From JACMLD01 sp964245425 (GTDB taxonomy: Bacteria > Bacteroidota > Bacteroidia > Chitinophagales > Chitinophagaceae), in assembly GCA_964245425.1 (NCBI GenBank), contig CAXTMV010000003.1, positions 11,172 through 75,171 on the forward strand: a DNA stretch of 64,000 bases. Direction: 5' to 3'. Positions 32,891-42,810 of this stretch are shown here, piece after piece. Each line of letters begins with the position of its first letter. Position 1 is the first letter of the stretch. The translations under genes were made by a program, and so were the position numbers. The notes under the pieces are model-generated. The model made no database searches, was not told the DNA's origin, and saw only the letters and a program-made list of their open reading frames with translations.

Positions 32891-35650
32891 ATGTTTAAGC
32901 CCTTATTCCTGTGTTTTACGGTGCTTTTATTACTGGCAGCTGCCCCCGCCGTACAATGCCAGCAGGGATTACCCAAACTGGTTACCACTGTTGAAGGCAT
33001 AAAGGAATATGCGCTGTCCAATGGCCTGCATGTGCTCCTGGTGCCAGATGCTTCGCAAACCAATCTTATTGTAAACATTGTTTATAAAGTAGGCTCCCGG
33101 CACGAAGGTTATGGCGAAACCGGCATGGCTCACCTGATTGAACACATGTTGTTCAAGCAGTGCGGAAAATTTACAGACATAAAAAAAGCCATTGCCGACA
33201 AAGGCGCCTTTGCTAACGGCACCACCTGGTACGACCGTACCAATTATTACGAAATTTTATCGGCTTCTGATGAAAACCTTCGCTGGGCGCTTGATATGGA
33301 AGCAGACCGCATGGTAAACTCAAAAATGCTGGCGGCAGAACTACAGAAAGAATTCAGTGTAGTGCGCAACGAGTTTGAAATAGGAGAGAACTATCCCAGC
33401 CAGGTTTTAAACGAGCGGGTACTTTCCGCCATGTATCTCTGGCATAACTATGGCAAAAGCACCATCGGCAGCAAGGAAGATATTGAAAGGGTGAAAGCAG
33501 AAAGCCTGAAAGTCTTTTACAAAAAATATTACCAGCCAGACAATGCCGTGCTGGTGATTGCCGGAAAATTCGACGAAAACAAAGCACTGGCCGAAGTACA
33601 GCAGTATTTTGGGCCGATACCCCGCCCCACCCGTGTGTTAAAAGCACCGTACACCGTAGAGCCCGAGCAGGATGGCGAAAGAAGTGTACAGCTGCGCCGC
33701 ACAGGAGACATACAATACATCGGTATGGCCTACCACACCCCCGCGGTAGCCGATAAAGACTTTGTAGCAAATGACGTGCTCATCGAAATCCTGACCAATA
33801 ACCCCTCCGGCACATTTTACAAGAAACTGGTAGACGCCAAACTGGCCAGCAAAGTAAGCGGCTATACACAGACCCTGTACGACCCCGGATTTTCCTACTT
33901 TGAAACAGAAGTGCCAAAAGATAAAAACATCGACAGCGCAAAGCAGGCACTTTTTCAGGCCGCCGATGCAGTAGGCACCATGACCATTACAGAAGAAGAC
34001 CTGACCCGCGCCAGGAACAATCGACTGAAAAACATTGAAAATACCAATAATAAGATTCTCGACCTGTCGATCGGTATCACCGAATACATCGGGGCGGGCG
34101 ACTGGCGGCTTTGGTTCCTTAACCGCGATCGGCTGGAGCAGCTTACCCTGGCCGACGTACAGGCAGCGGCCAAAAAATATTATAAAACATCCAACCGCAC
34201 CTACGGTGTTTTTATACCCGATGCAGCACCCGACCGCACCAAAGTAGCCGAAACACCCGATATTATGCAACTGCTGAACGGGTATAAAGGCAAGGATGTA
34301 GCGCAGCAAAAATCGAATTTTGAAAATTCAATCGAGAACATAAAAAAGAACACCGAATATGGCAGTTTGCCCAATGGCGGCAAATATGCACTGCTGGAAA
34401 AACCTACCAAAGGCGATAAGATAGATGCTATTGTTACACTCCGGCTGGGCGATGAAAGCAGCCTGATGAATAAAAGTGAGATTGCCGCGGTGACTGCAAA
34501 ATTGCTGAAGACAGGCACCAGCACCAAAACAAAAAAGCAAATTACGGATGAACTGGATCGCATCAAGACAGATATGACAGTGTCTGGTAATGCCAGCGGG
34601 GTTACCGTTCGGATCAATACAGACAAACAAAACCTGCCCGCAGCCCTTACGCTATTGGATGACCTGCTGATGCATCCGAAATTTGACAAAGAAGAGTTTG
34701 ATAAAATTATTATCGACAGTAAGGCCGACTACGAAGCAAACAGAAATGAACCTTCTTCCCTCGCATCGATAAAACTGGCTAAATTAACCAGCCAATATCC
34801 AAAGGGACATCCCAACTATGCCCCGGATACGGATGAGAGCCTGGCCGCACTGGCCGCTGTGCAACTTGACGATGTAAAGAAATACTATGCTGATTTCTAT
34901 GGCGGGAATAATTCAATATCAGCTTTTGTAGGCGAGCTGGACAAACCGCAAATCAAGAATTTTTTACAGCATACACTTGGTGGATGGGCCAGCAAAACGA
35001 CCTACAGGGAAATTGAAACAAAATACTTTGATGTGCCCGGCACCGTTCAAACCATTTCTACCCCCGATAAAACCAATGCAGCCCTTTTTGGCGGTATTAA
35101 CCTGAATATCTCGGAAAAACATGCCGACTACCCAGCCATATTTATGGCCAATGAGTTACTGGGTGGTGGTTCCTTTCTTTCATCGCGGATTCCGCAGCGC
35201 CTGAGGGAAAAAGAAGGCATGAGTTACGGTGCAGGAACTTATGTGGGGGCCGAACACAAATACAACGCGGGCAGCTGGGGTGTCTATGCGTTCTTTAACC
35301 CGCTGTACCAGCAACGCCTGGATTCTGCCCTGCACGAGGAAATAACAAAAGCGCGCACCGGGGGGTTTACAGAAGACGAACTGAAAAAATCAGTTAACAG
35401 CTGGTTGCAGCAAAACAAAACAGTACTGGGTGTAAACAATATGCTGGCTGGTATGCTGCGTAGTTACCTGGCGGATGATCGCGACCTGACTGAATTTACA
35501 GATTTTGAAAATAAAATAAAAGGCCTGAGCCTCGCCGCCGTAAATGCAGCCCTGCGTAAATATTTCGACGAATCTAAATTAACCCTGATCTATGCAGGCG
35601 ATTTTCAAAAGAATAAAACAGGCACCGACACGCGAAAAAAACCATTTTAA
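32891..35650 (+). CDS. M16-family zinc metallopeptidase, exported
   Basis: A 919-residue fused M16 peptidase with a signal peptide (MFKPLFLCFTVLLLLAAAPA). The N-terminal unit has the inverted zinc motif HLIEH (about 81-85) and the downstream glutamate in EFSVVRNEFE, with the typical ANGTTWYDRTNYYE strand. The second, inactive unit starts near residue 500 and contains the substrate-lid signature RIPQRLREKEGMSYG. It probably degrades peptides in the periplasm. The next gene starts 40 bp later on the same strand and may be co-transcribed. Confidence 0.93.
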   Translation: MFKPLFLCFTVLLLLAAAPAVQCQQGLPKLVTTVEGIKEYALSNGLHVLLVPDASQTNLIVNIVYKVGSRHEGYGETGMAHLIEHMLFKQCGKFTDIKKAIADKGAFANGTTWYDRTNYYEILSASDENLRWALDMEADRMVNSKMLAAELQKEFSVVRNEFEIGENYPSQVLNERVLSAMYLWHNYGKSTIGSKEDIERVKAESLKVFYKKYYQPDNAVLVIAGKFDENKALAEVQQYFGPIPRPTRVLKAPYTVEPEQDGERSVQLRRTGDIQYIGMAYHTPAVADKDFVANDVLIEILTNNPSGTFYKKLVDAKLASKVSGYTQTLYDPGFSYFETEVPKDKNIDSAKQALFQAADAVGTMTITEEDLTRARNNRLKNIENTNNKILDLSIGITEYIGAGDWRLWFLNRDRLEQLTLADVQAAAKKYYKTSNRTYGVFIPDAAPDRTKVAETPDIMQLLNGYKGKDVAQQKSNFENSIENIKKNTEYGSLPNGGKYALLEKPTKGDKIDAIVTLRLGDESSLMNKSEIAAVTAKLLKTGTSTKTKKQITDELDRIKTDMTVSGNASGVTVRINTDKQNLPAALTLLDDLLMHPKFDKEEFDKIIIDSKADYEANRNEPSSLASIKLAKLTSQYPKGHPNYAPDTDESLAALAAVQLDDVKKYYADFYGGNNSISAFVGELDKPQIKNFLQHTLGGWASKTTYREIETKYFDVPGTVQTISTPDKTNAALFGGINLNISEKHADYPAIFMANELLGGGSFLSSRIPQRLREKEGMSYGAGTYVGAEHKYNAGSWGVYAFFNPLYQQRLDSALHEEITKARTGGFTEDELKKSVNSWLQQNKTVLGVNNMLAGMLRSYLADDRDLTEFTDFENKIKGLSLAAVNAALRKYFDESKLTLIYAGDFQKNKTGTDTRKKPF

Positions 35651-35690
35651 ACAATATTCTTTGCAGCCGTAAACCAAACAGGGCGTTTCT

Positions 35691-36539
35691 ATGAGGGCTT
35701 TATGTTGTATCGTATCATTGCTGCTGATGGCGGATTCTTATGCCAATGAGATCGATAAACTCCACAGCAATGCGGATGTCAGCAATTTTTTAATTAAACG
35801 GATCAGCAAACAATTCAAAGAACAGCCGGTGCTGGAAAACAATACAGCACAGACTGATACGGCTGCCTTTAGCAGAAACAGTTTTTTTAAAACAGATATA
35901 GATAACAACCAGCTTACTGACTTAATTATCTATGGTAATAAATTAATGGTGATTCTTGACAAAGGAAACAACGATTACCAGGTCCGATACCTCGACAGGG
36001 GGCCCTATCTGCCCAGGAGTGCAGACCTGATTTTCATTGATACCGCAGCCACACCCAAAAAAATAGTTGTACGGCAATTTAAAAATGAAATAAGCCAGTA
36101 CGATACCCTGGTCTACCTGTTCAACAGCTTTATCGAATACAACCGGCACCCGCTCGAAACCCTTGTTTTTGAACAGGTACATTTCGCCACCAGCCGCTGC
36201 CTGGGAGAATGCCCGGTTTTCCAGATGACGATTCGCAAAGACAGGGCTGCTGCATACAATGCAATGCTTTTTAATGAGCTCACCGGTAACTTTATCGGTA
36301 CCATTCCGCAAAATGAGTTTGATGAACTGCTGCAACTGCTGAAATACATCAACCCAGACCAGGTAAAAGATGCCTATTCTGTAAACTGGACCGATGATCA
36401 GACTGCTTTTACCAAAATAACATTCAATGGCCGGTCAAAAGTGATCAGGGATTATGGCCGGCTGGGTACTTATGGGTTGGGTATCCTATACCTGAAATTC
36501 CTGCGGTGGCGGACCAGTGTAGACTGGTCGGAACAATAA
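35691..36539 (+). CDS. DUF6438-like exported protein
   Basis: A 282-residue protein with an N-terminal signal sequence (MRALCCIVSLLLMADSYA). Residues 20-150 form an uncharacterised domain (SRNSFFKTDIDNNQLTDLII resembles an FG-GAP/VCBS-like Asp-rich turn). Residues 155-275 match DUF6438: SRCLGECPVFQMTIRKD, FDELLQLLKYI and VIRDYG. The function of DUF6438 is not known. It follows the M16 peptidase by 40 bp and ends at a strong bidirectional terminator. Confidence 0.75.
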   Translation: MRALCCIVSLLLMADSYANEIDKLHSNADVSNFLIKRISKQFKEQPVLENNTAQTDTAAFSRNSFFKTDIDNNQLTDLIIYGNKLMVILDKGNNDYQVRYLDRGPYLPRSADLIFIDTAATPKKIVVRQFKNEISQYDTLVYLFNSFIEYNRHPLETLVFEQVHFATSRCLGECPVFQMTIRKDRAAAYNAMLFNELTGNFIGTIPQNEFDELLQLLKYINPDQVKDAYSVNWTDDQTAFTKITFNGRSKVIRDYGRLGTYGLGILYLKFLRWRTSVDWSEQ

Positions 36540-36559
36540 TTCAAAAGTAACAGTTCAAA

Positions 36560-36619
36560 ATTCAACAATCAAAAAGCCTTGGCCAGATCATCCGGGCTAA
36601 GGCTTTTTGATTGTTGAAT
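36560..36619. terminator. Strong bidirectional terminator
   Basis: Perfect 21-bp arms at 36560-36580 and 36599-36619, with an A-tract of five before and a T-tract of five within the GC-rich core, separate two convergent genes. The stem is unusually long because the AT flanks also pair. Confidence 0.9.
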
Positions 36620-36633
36620 GGATATTGTTGAAT

Positions 36634-37755
36634 TTACACCCGGACATATATTTTTTTGCGATCCAGCACATAGCCTACGCTCCAGCAAAAAAGCATCCAG
36701 GCAATGGCAAACAGCAGTGCACCGGTATAGTCGCCGGCCATTCTGAAGACATTTATATACAGCCATCCACCCAGTGTCATTTTGCCAACGGGTATCATGT
36801 ACAGAATAGTGGCGCCAAGTTCGCTTACCAGGTAAATAAATAAGGGATTCTTGCCGAATATTTCAAAGAAAGGCGTCCAGGCCCGCATCTGTAAGAATTC
36901 AATTACATAAATGATGGCCGATAAAATAATGCAGTCGAGCCCCACCGTATATAATACAAAAGAACTGGTCCAGAGTTTTTTATTGATGGGGAGGAAAAAA
37001 TTCCAGCACCAGGCAATAAAAACGAGCGAAAAGCCGGCCAGTAACAGTTTGGCAAGGCCTTCGTAACTGGTTCCCTTTTTCTGTACAAACTGTCCGGCCA
37101 CAAAACCGGCAACCACGTTACCTACGGCGGGCAGGGTGCCCAGCCAGCCTTCCGGGTCAAAAGCAAAACCTTCACCATGGTACAGGTGGGCCTCTCCCAT
37201 CAGCCATTTGTCGAAACGCAAACCAATATTACCGGTGATGGTTAATTCATTACCGGTTTCCCCCAGCCAGATCAAAAGGCCCCAGTAAAACAACAATAAG
37301 GCCACGGCTGTATAAACAACTGTTTTTGGTTTAAGGTAGTAAAATGAAAAAGCAGCGATGCCATAACATAGGGCAATGCGTTGCAATACGCCCAGTATTC
37401 TTGTTTGCGATAACGGGAATGATATGATATGGTTGGCGCGGTCTAACCTGAAAAAGGGAAACCAGTACAGCAGGTAACCCAGTAGAAAAATAAGGAAGCT
37501 GCGTTTAAGTATTTTACCAATTACATTGGCCTGTGTTTTTGTTTGCCATTTCAGCATTACAAAACTCATGGCATTTCCCACCGCAAACAGGAAAGATGGA
37601 AATACCAGGTCGGTGGGTGTAAAACCATGCCAGGCGGCATGCTGCAGGGGAGAGAAAGTGGTGGCGCCGTTACCGGAGGTATTTACGATGATCATAAAAC
37701 AAACGGTAATGCCCCTGAATACATCGAGTGCCGGAAACCGCGGAGAAGATGACAT
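36634..37755 (-). CDS. DUF5009/HGSNAT-like membrane acyltransferase
   Basis: A 373-residue membrane protein with about ten hydrophobic segments. The N terminus (RFPALDVFRGITVCFMIIVN), HGFTPTDLVFPSFLFAVGNA and RILGVLQRIALCYG match the COG4299/NagX-like family related to heparan-alpha-glucosaminide N-acetyltransferase and YeiB. The family is thought to transfer acetyl groups to sugars across the membrane, but substrates in bacteria are mostly unknown. The H in HGFTPTD is the candidate acetyl-carrying histidine. It is monocistronic. Confidence 0.87.
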   Translation of the reverse strand: MSSSPRFPALDVFRGITVCFMIIVNTSGNGATTFSPLQHAAWHGFTPTDLVFPSFLFAVGNAMSFVMLKWQTKTQANVIGKILKRSFLIFLLGYLLYWFPFFRLDRANHIISFPLSQTRILGVLQRIALCYGIAAFSFYYLKPKTVVYTAVALLLFYWGLLIWLGETGNELTITGNIGLRFDKWLMGEAHLYHGEGFAFDPEGWLGTLPAVGNVVAGFVAGQFVQKKGTSYEGLAKLLLAGFSLVFIAWCWNFFLPINKKLWTSSFVLYTVGLDCIILSAIIYVIEFLQMRAWTPFFEIFGKNPLFIYLVSELGATILYMIPVGKMTLGGWLYINVFRMAGDYTGALLFAIAWMLFCWSVGYVLDRKKIYVRV

Positions 37756-37816
37756 GTATATTTTTTTATGTAACCGAATGTAATCAATTTATGATAAGGG
37801 CTAAAAGAACAACGTG

Positions 37817-37857
37817 AAAAAGAGTGTGCGATGCATTGCGGGTCGCGCACTCTTTTT
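37817..37857. repeat. GTGCGA repeat-family hairpin between divergent genes
   Basis: A 15-bp stem (37817-37831 with 37843-37857, one G-U pair) with an 11-nt loop has A5 before and T5 after. The core (GTGCGA...TCGCGCAC) and the following TCTCCTTATACGCTTAGCC tract resemble the elements at 19590 and 30537. The flanking genes are divergent, so it ends no known transcript. Confidence 0.65.
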
Positions 37858-37978
37858 CTCCTTATACGCTTAGCCTCTTTTTTCCTTTGTGCTCTTACCT
37901 CCTCCCCGGGGGAAATTATAAGATAATAACGGCAGCTGGCAATATCTCTTTACCTTGGCGTAATAAAAAATCCTTTGT

Positions 37979-38997
37979 ATGACCAAAAAATGGTTATTGG
38001 CCATACCGGTGGTGGCGGCCATCGGTTACCTGGCCGGCCCCAGCCCGGCTACCCCGAAGTATAATAAAGACATGCCCCAGGTGCCTGCCGGCGCCGCTCA
38101 GCTGGAGGCTTATATAAAAGCAAATGAAGCGGAGCATAAACTGAAACCTGATAACGAAGCCAGAATTGTCTGGGCCAATGATTCGGTCAAGGGTAAGACA
38201 GCCTTTTCCATTGTATACCNNNNNNNNNNGTATACCTGCATGGGTTTTCCGCTTCGCAGGCGGAGGGTGATCCTGTTCACAAATACATGGCGGCCCGCTT
38301 TGGCTGCAACCTCTATCTTTCCAGGCTGGCAGAACATGGTATCGATACTACAGAACCCATGATGAACCTGACGGCTGATAGAAACTGGGAGTCGGTTAAA
38401 CAGGCGCTGGCCATTGCAAAGCAAATTGGCAATAAGGTAATTGTAATGGGTACTTCTACCGGTGGCACCAATGCGCTGCAACTGGCGGCGGCCTACCCGG
38501 GCGATGTGGCCGCATTGATATTGCTATCGCCCAATATTGCCATCAATAACGATAAGGCCTACCTGCTGAACAACCATTGGGGTGTTCAGCTGGCGCATAT
38601 GGTAACCGGGCATGATCACAATGAGTCGGCAGATTCTGTGTATCCGCTGATCAATAAATATTGGTATAACCGTTATCCTTTTGAAGGCACCGCGGCTTTG
38701 CAGGAAATAATTGAAACCGCTATGCTGCCGGAAACTTTTTCAAAAGTGCAGGCGCCTACGCTTCTTTTGTATTACTATAAAGATCAAATACACCAGGATA
38801 GTACAGTAAAAGTTGATGCGATGCTGAAAATGTTTGATGAACTGGGCACAGCGCCGGCGCTTAAGCGGAAGCAGGCCATGCCCAATGCCGGCACCCATGT
38901 AATTGGCTCTTACCTGAAATCGCACGATGTAGAGGGGGTAGAAAAGCAGGTGGCCCTGTTTATGCAGGAAATATTGCACATGCGGCCGGTGAATTAA
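37979..38997 (+). CDS. Alpha/beta-hydrolase, split by a scaffold gap
   Basis: The gene is interrupted by 10 N at 38220-38229. The left part has a signal-anchor (MTKKWLLAIPVVAAIGYLAG) and ends in AFSIVY. The right part resumes with LHGFSASQAEGDPVHKYMAA, and the two join as one uninterrupted family motif (VYLHGFSAS, the oxyanion HG). Further on are the nucleophile elbow GTSTGG and a C-terminal AGTHVIGS histidine. Merging the duplicated GTATACC ends removes 17 bp and leaves 1002 bp, an intact 333-residue protein. It is probably a membrane-anchored or exported serine hydrolase (esterase/lipase type) of unknown substrate. Confidence 0.85.
38220..38229. other. Scaffold gap (10 N) inside a hydrolase gene
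   Basis: The left contig ends GTATACC and the right begins GTATACC. Collapsing the 7-bp overlap restores the reading frame, so the real gap size is most likely zero. Confidence 0.95.
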
Positions 38998-39085
38998 TTG
39001 ATTGGCCGGGCGGTTGACAGGTAGTTTGCAAACCAACTTATACCTGACACCCGATCCCTTACACACTATTCCCTTCCGCCCGATA

Positions 39086-39136
39086 CCCTGATACTAAAAT
39101 ACCCCCGGCATGCCCGGGGGTATTTTAGTATCAGGG
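39086..39136. terminator. Strong bidirectional terminator
   Basis: Two perfect 23-bp arms (39086-39108 and 39114-39136) surround a 5-nt CATGC loop. The GC-rich core CCCCCGG/CCGGGGG is flanked by TAAAATA/TATTTTA. It lies between the convergent hydrolase and the large secreted esterase gene. Confidence 0.9.
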
Positions 39137-39150
39137 TGGTTGGTATTATA

Positions 39151-42100
39151 TTAACGTTCTCTGATAAATTTCTTTGTAACCACTTCATCGTTCAGCTGCA
39201 CCTGCACCAGGTAAATACCGGGAGGTACAGTGGAGATATTAAGGTTGAGCAGGTTATTTCCGGTTGAGAGGTTTACATTTTCATGCAGTATCACTTTTCC
39301 ATCTACACCCATTACCTGTATATTGGTTTTGCTGCTTTGCTGAACAGATACGGCCAGTACCAGTGTAGAACCTACTACGGGATTGGGCCTAACCTGTACA
39401 TTGGCGCCGGTGCTGGAAATCCGCACAGACTTGATATCGCTGTAGCCGTTGTTGCCATCCTTATCGGTTCTGCGTATCCGGTAGTAGTGCAGGCCCGGAG
39501 CAAGTGATGCGTCTGTATAGGTATAATCATTTTCGGCCGTACCGTTCTTGGCAGCCACCGTACCTACCGGTGAGAAGCTGACACCGTTAAAAGAATGCTC
39601 AACAGTATAGGTATCAACGTTTACTTCGTTGGCTGTTTTCCAGTTCAGCAATGCATTGCTGTTTACGGCTGTTACCGTAAAGCCCAGCCATGTCGCAGGC
39701 AATGCCACATTTAAGTTATTGGTGATGACCGTAAATACGGCACCATCTACCAGCGTTACGCCGTTAAAATAGATTTTTTTGTTTGAAATGGCGCTGGCAG
39801 AGAAAAAGGAAACCGTACCGGAATAGGTGGTATCACCTGAGTTGGAAATCAACAAGGCATAACTGGATGGGTCAATACCTGTCTGTTTACCCAATCCTGT
39901 CGTATCAAAACTTAATATCACAGCACCCACCAGGCCGGTATTCTTAACTTTCCAGTTCCGGGTGATGCGCATGCTGCCCTGTGTAACGGGGCTGCCTTCT
40001 CCAGGCTGAATCATTTTCTGCGCCAGTGAGTTTCCATTGTTCCCGATCATCAGGAACTGTTTGTCTTTGAATATGGTGTTGGAAGTAAGTACCAGGTTTC
40101 CTTTGGCAACCTGGCCGGTGCCATCGCCACTGCCGGAATTCATGCTGTTTGATATTTCCTGCGTAAGGCCGGAAGCGCTGTCGGTTCCGATACCAAATAC
40201 GTCTACCTGGAAAAAGGGATTAGCAGTCCAGAAAGCCAGCGTGCTGTCTGAAGAAGTATAATTTACCGGTGCAGCTTTGGTGCCCAGTGTAGTACCATAT
40301 TTTAAAGCCAGGTAAGATTCTATCCTGTTCTGTGTTAAACTGGTAATGTTTGAATCCTGCACATACACAATTTCTGCAACAGAAGCATCCAGGGTTGTAA
40401 CAGTACCGGTGGTGGGGAAAATATCTTTACCGATATACAAATTACTACTGTCTCCCTTGAAAGTGGTGTTTGAAGCGCCTGTTTTTACAACAACGCCATT
40501 CTTACGGATGTCTTGTGTATTACCGGCACTGATACCTATGCCATTGTTATTCTTGCTGAATGTCCACAAGGCAGGTTTATTCAGTTCTACCTGGCCGCTT
40601 GATGTGCCAATAGCCGCCCCTGATCCGTTACCTGCATACCAGCTCATTGAACCATTCGTCTCTGCATTGATGCGAAGGCCGCCGACGTTCTGGCTTTCTG
40701 TAAACAGGATGCCTGCCTGCGAGAGGGAGTTGAAGTTGGCAACTATATAAGCGGAAGCGGCGCTATGGGTAATACCCTTACCAGACAAGCCGCCAATAAT
40801 CGACATGAACTTTCTGTTAGCGGTATTATAGGAAACAACCGGGTTAAAATTGATGCTATTAGACGCGTTGCTTCTTAAAGCGGGCTGATGACTGATGGTA
40901 TCCTGCAGCAGGTTGCCATTATTATTCAATACAATATTGTTCCATACACCCACTGAGCTGCTGTCGTAGCCGCCAATGGCATCGGCTTTGTTCCATAAGG
41001 CCGGGCTGGCGAAAGTACCGCCTGGAGAAACCGGTTTGGAATATTTTACCAGCGATATTTCATCTATCGCGAAATCATTGCCATTGCCATCGATGGTGCT
41101 GTCCAGCAATCCCAGCTGGGCAAACGTGTTGTTGCCGGAATTCCAGATATACGTGTATTTCTTCCAGCTCAGGTTACCGGTGCTGATCACCTTGATGCTG
41201 CTTGGTTTTACTACCTGGTCGTTAATGGTAGCGGTAATAACTGCATTGGGTGCATCCGGCATCAGGTATGCATTGGAATGGTTGGCCAGGTAAAAGCTAT
41301 AAACGTAAGTTGTATTCTGGGCAACGGAAGGAGGCTGGTAGGTGCGCCATACCTGGTCGCCGGCATGGTATACGCAACTGCTGCTGGAGCTGGTGGAATG
41401 ATACAGGAATCGGCGGCCCTGTACACCGCTGGCATCCTGCGTAATCGTTTCGGTACTATTCACCATGATACCATCCAGGCAGGTCATGTTCTGGTATTTA
41501 TAGTTGGAACCACCTTGTCCGTTTGCATTCAATGCCTGGTAAGCTTCGGCATTGGTAGGGGGCACCAGGAACTCGAAATGCTCTGAAAACGCGGTATCAA
41601 CCGAACATTTTTTGGAATTGATAACAACGGGGTTGGGCGTCCAGGCAGACCAGTCGGATGTGGCGGTGCGCTTAAAACGTACGCGGTATTGACCGGCCTG
41701 GCTGGCCAGGTAAGTATTTGAGGCGCTCATTTGCACATCGTTGAAACCACTGCCCGTGTTCAACTGCCACTCATATAGACTAAAGCCGGTGCTCAGACCC
41801 AATTTGGTAGAAAACGGTGCGCTATCGCAGAAGGAAGAATTGCCAAAATATACCAGTGGCTGGGCTTTGTGGGCACTGTTACAGACAGTACTTAATATTA
41901 AACGGTTGTAAATATCGGTCTCGTTCCACTGCTGTTCCCAGGTATCATGGGGCAGGTTGGCGTACAAACCAAAATATACATTGCCACCGTGTACGGAAAT
42001 GGTATCGCGGCATTTTAAAAAGGTAGAGGGGTCTGAAGGAGCAGGGTCATTACCACCTGATGTCATCCAGATAGGAATATGAACCAAGGAATCAATACCT

Positions 42101-42810
42101 CCCAGGTTATCGCCCAGCAGTTCAGGACTGGCGGATACCACGCTTGCAATACGCCGCGGAAAAGATTTGGCATAAACAATAGAACCAACACCGCCGGCAG
42201 AAAGGCCCATGGCAACAACCCGGTCAGGATCAAGTCCGTTGTACTTGGTTAAGGTATCCATTACCATATTAAGGTTCTGGAGTGAGTTATTAGTAACGTT
42301 CCAGGCAGTAGAATTATCATATAACTGGGCGAACAATAAAAAGCCGTTCCATTCTCCAGCATTAATGCGTTGTTCAAAAAGCTGGGCACCCCAGTAAAGC
42401 TGGTCCTGGTTTTCTCTATTTACCAGGTTGGTTACCCCATTGTATACATTACTTGGGTAATTGGTGGGGGTTGCTTCGCCGGCACCGTGCAGGAAAACCA
42501 CGATGGGGTACTTGGTAGTGGCGTTGTTGGCCGGATTGTACCCGTTGGGGAAACGCAGCCGGAACGAAGTACCATTAATACGGTAGCTTTTAAAATTGGT
42601 CTGGTTAAAGCCAATACGATTTTTTTGGGTAGGATCATGTACCCATTTCTGAATAGAATCCGTGCCCGTTGGGCGGGGATTGAGACTGTCTCCGACAGGT
42701 CTGTGGCTGTTGTAGACATGGTCCCCATCGTTCGGCGTCATTACATTCTGCGCCATCGAAACACCCGAAATAAACAGAACTGAAAACAGGAAGAGTAAAC
42801 GCTGGTACAT
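39151..42810 (-). CDS. Large secreted esterase-like protein with sorting domain
   Basis: A 1219-residue exported protein. After the signal peptide (MYQRLLFLFSVLFISGVSMAQ) comes an alpha/beta-hydrolase domain (about 70-310) with FLHGAGEAT and nucleophile elbow GLSAGG, resembling phospholipase/carboxylesterase or PHB-depolymerase-type enzymes. Then follow an Ig-like segment, a carbohydrate-binding-like beta-sandwich (about 420-600), a region of the DUF8202/LamG type (about 610-1010, ALWNKADAIGGYDSSSVGVW, RIESYLALKYGTTLG), an Ig/fibronectin-like domain (LNWKTANEVNVDTYTVEHSF) and a C-terminal type A sorting domain (VRPNPVVGSTLVLAV, GIYLVQVQ). It is probably delivered to the surface by type IX secretion. 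Substrate unknown. Confidence 0.85.
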   Translation of the reverse strand: MYQRLLFLFSVLFISGVSMAQNVMTPNDGDHVYNSHRPVGDSLNPRPTGTDSIQKWVHDPTQKNRIGFNQTNFKSYRINGTSFRLRFPNGYNPANNATTKYPIVVFLHGAGEATPTNYPSNVYNGVTNLVNRENQDQLYWGAQLFEQRINAGEWNGFLLFAQLYDNSTAWNVTNNSLQNLNMVMDTLTKYNGLDPDRVVAMGLSAGGVGSIVYAKSFPRRIASVVSASPELLGDNLGGIDSLVHIPIWMTSGGNDPAPSDPSTFLKCRDTISVHGGNVYFGLYANLPHDTWEQQWNETDIYNRLILSTVCNSAHKAQPLVYFGNSSFCDSAPFSTKLGLSTGFSLYEWQLNTGSGFNDVQMSASNTYLASQAGQYRVRFKRTATSDWSAWTPNPVVINSKKCSVDTAFSEHFEFLVPPTNAEAYQALNANGQGGSNYKYQNMTCLDGIMVNSTETITQDASGVQGRRFLYHSTSSSSSCVYHAGDQVWRTYQPPSVAQNTTYVYSFYLANHSNAYLMPDAPNAVITATINDQVVKPSSIKVISTGNLSWKKYTYIWNSGNNTFAQLGLLDSTIDGNGNDFAIDEISLVKYSKPVSPGGTFASPALWNKADAIGGYDSSSVGVWNNIVLNNNGNLLQDTISHQPALRSNASNSINFNPVVSYNTANRKFMSIIGGLSGKGITHSAASAYIVANFNSLSQAGILFTESQNVGGLRINAETNGSMSWYAGNGSGAAIGTSSGQVELNKPALWTFSKNNNGIGISAGNTQDIRKNGVVVKTGASNTTFKGDSSNLYIGKDIFPTTGTVTTLDASVAEIVYVQDSNITSLTQNRIESYLALKYGTTLGTKAAPVNYTSSDSTLAFWTANPFFQVDVFGIGTDSASGLTQEISNSMNSGSGDGTGQVAKGNLVLTSNTIFKDKQFLMIGNNGNSLAQKMIQPGEGSPVTQGSMRITRNWKVKNTGLVGAVILSFDTTGLGKQTGIDPSSYALLISNSGDTTYSGTVSFFSASAISNKKIYFNGVTLVDGAVFTVITNNLNVALPATWLGFTVTAVNSNALLNWKTANEVNVDTYTVEHSFNGVSFSPVGTVAAKNGTAENDYTYTDASLAPGLHYYRIRRTDKDGNNGYSDIKSVRISSTGANVQVRPNPVVGSTLVLAVSVQQSSKTNIQVMGVDGKVILHENVNLSTGNNLLNLNISTVPPGIYLVQVQLNDEVVTKKFIRER

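Noticed and set aside
37817..37857. A plain terminator
   Set aside because: Both flanking genes transcribe away from it, so nothing known ends there; repeat-family membership explains it better.
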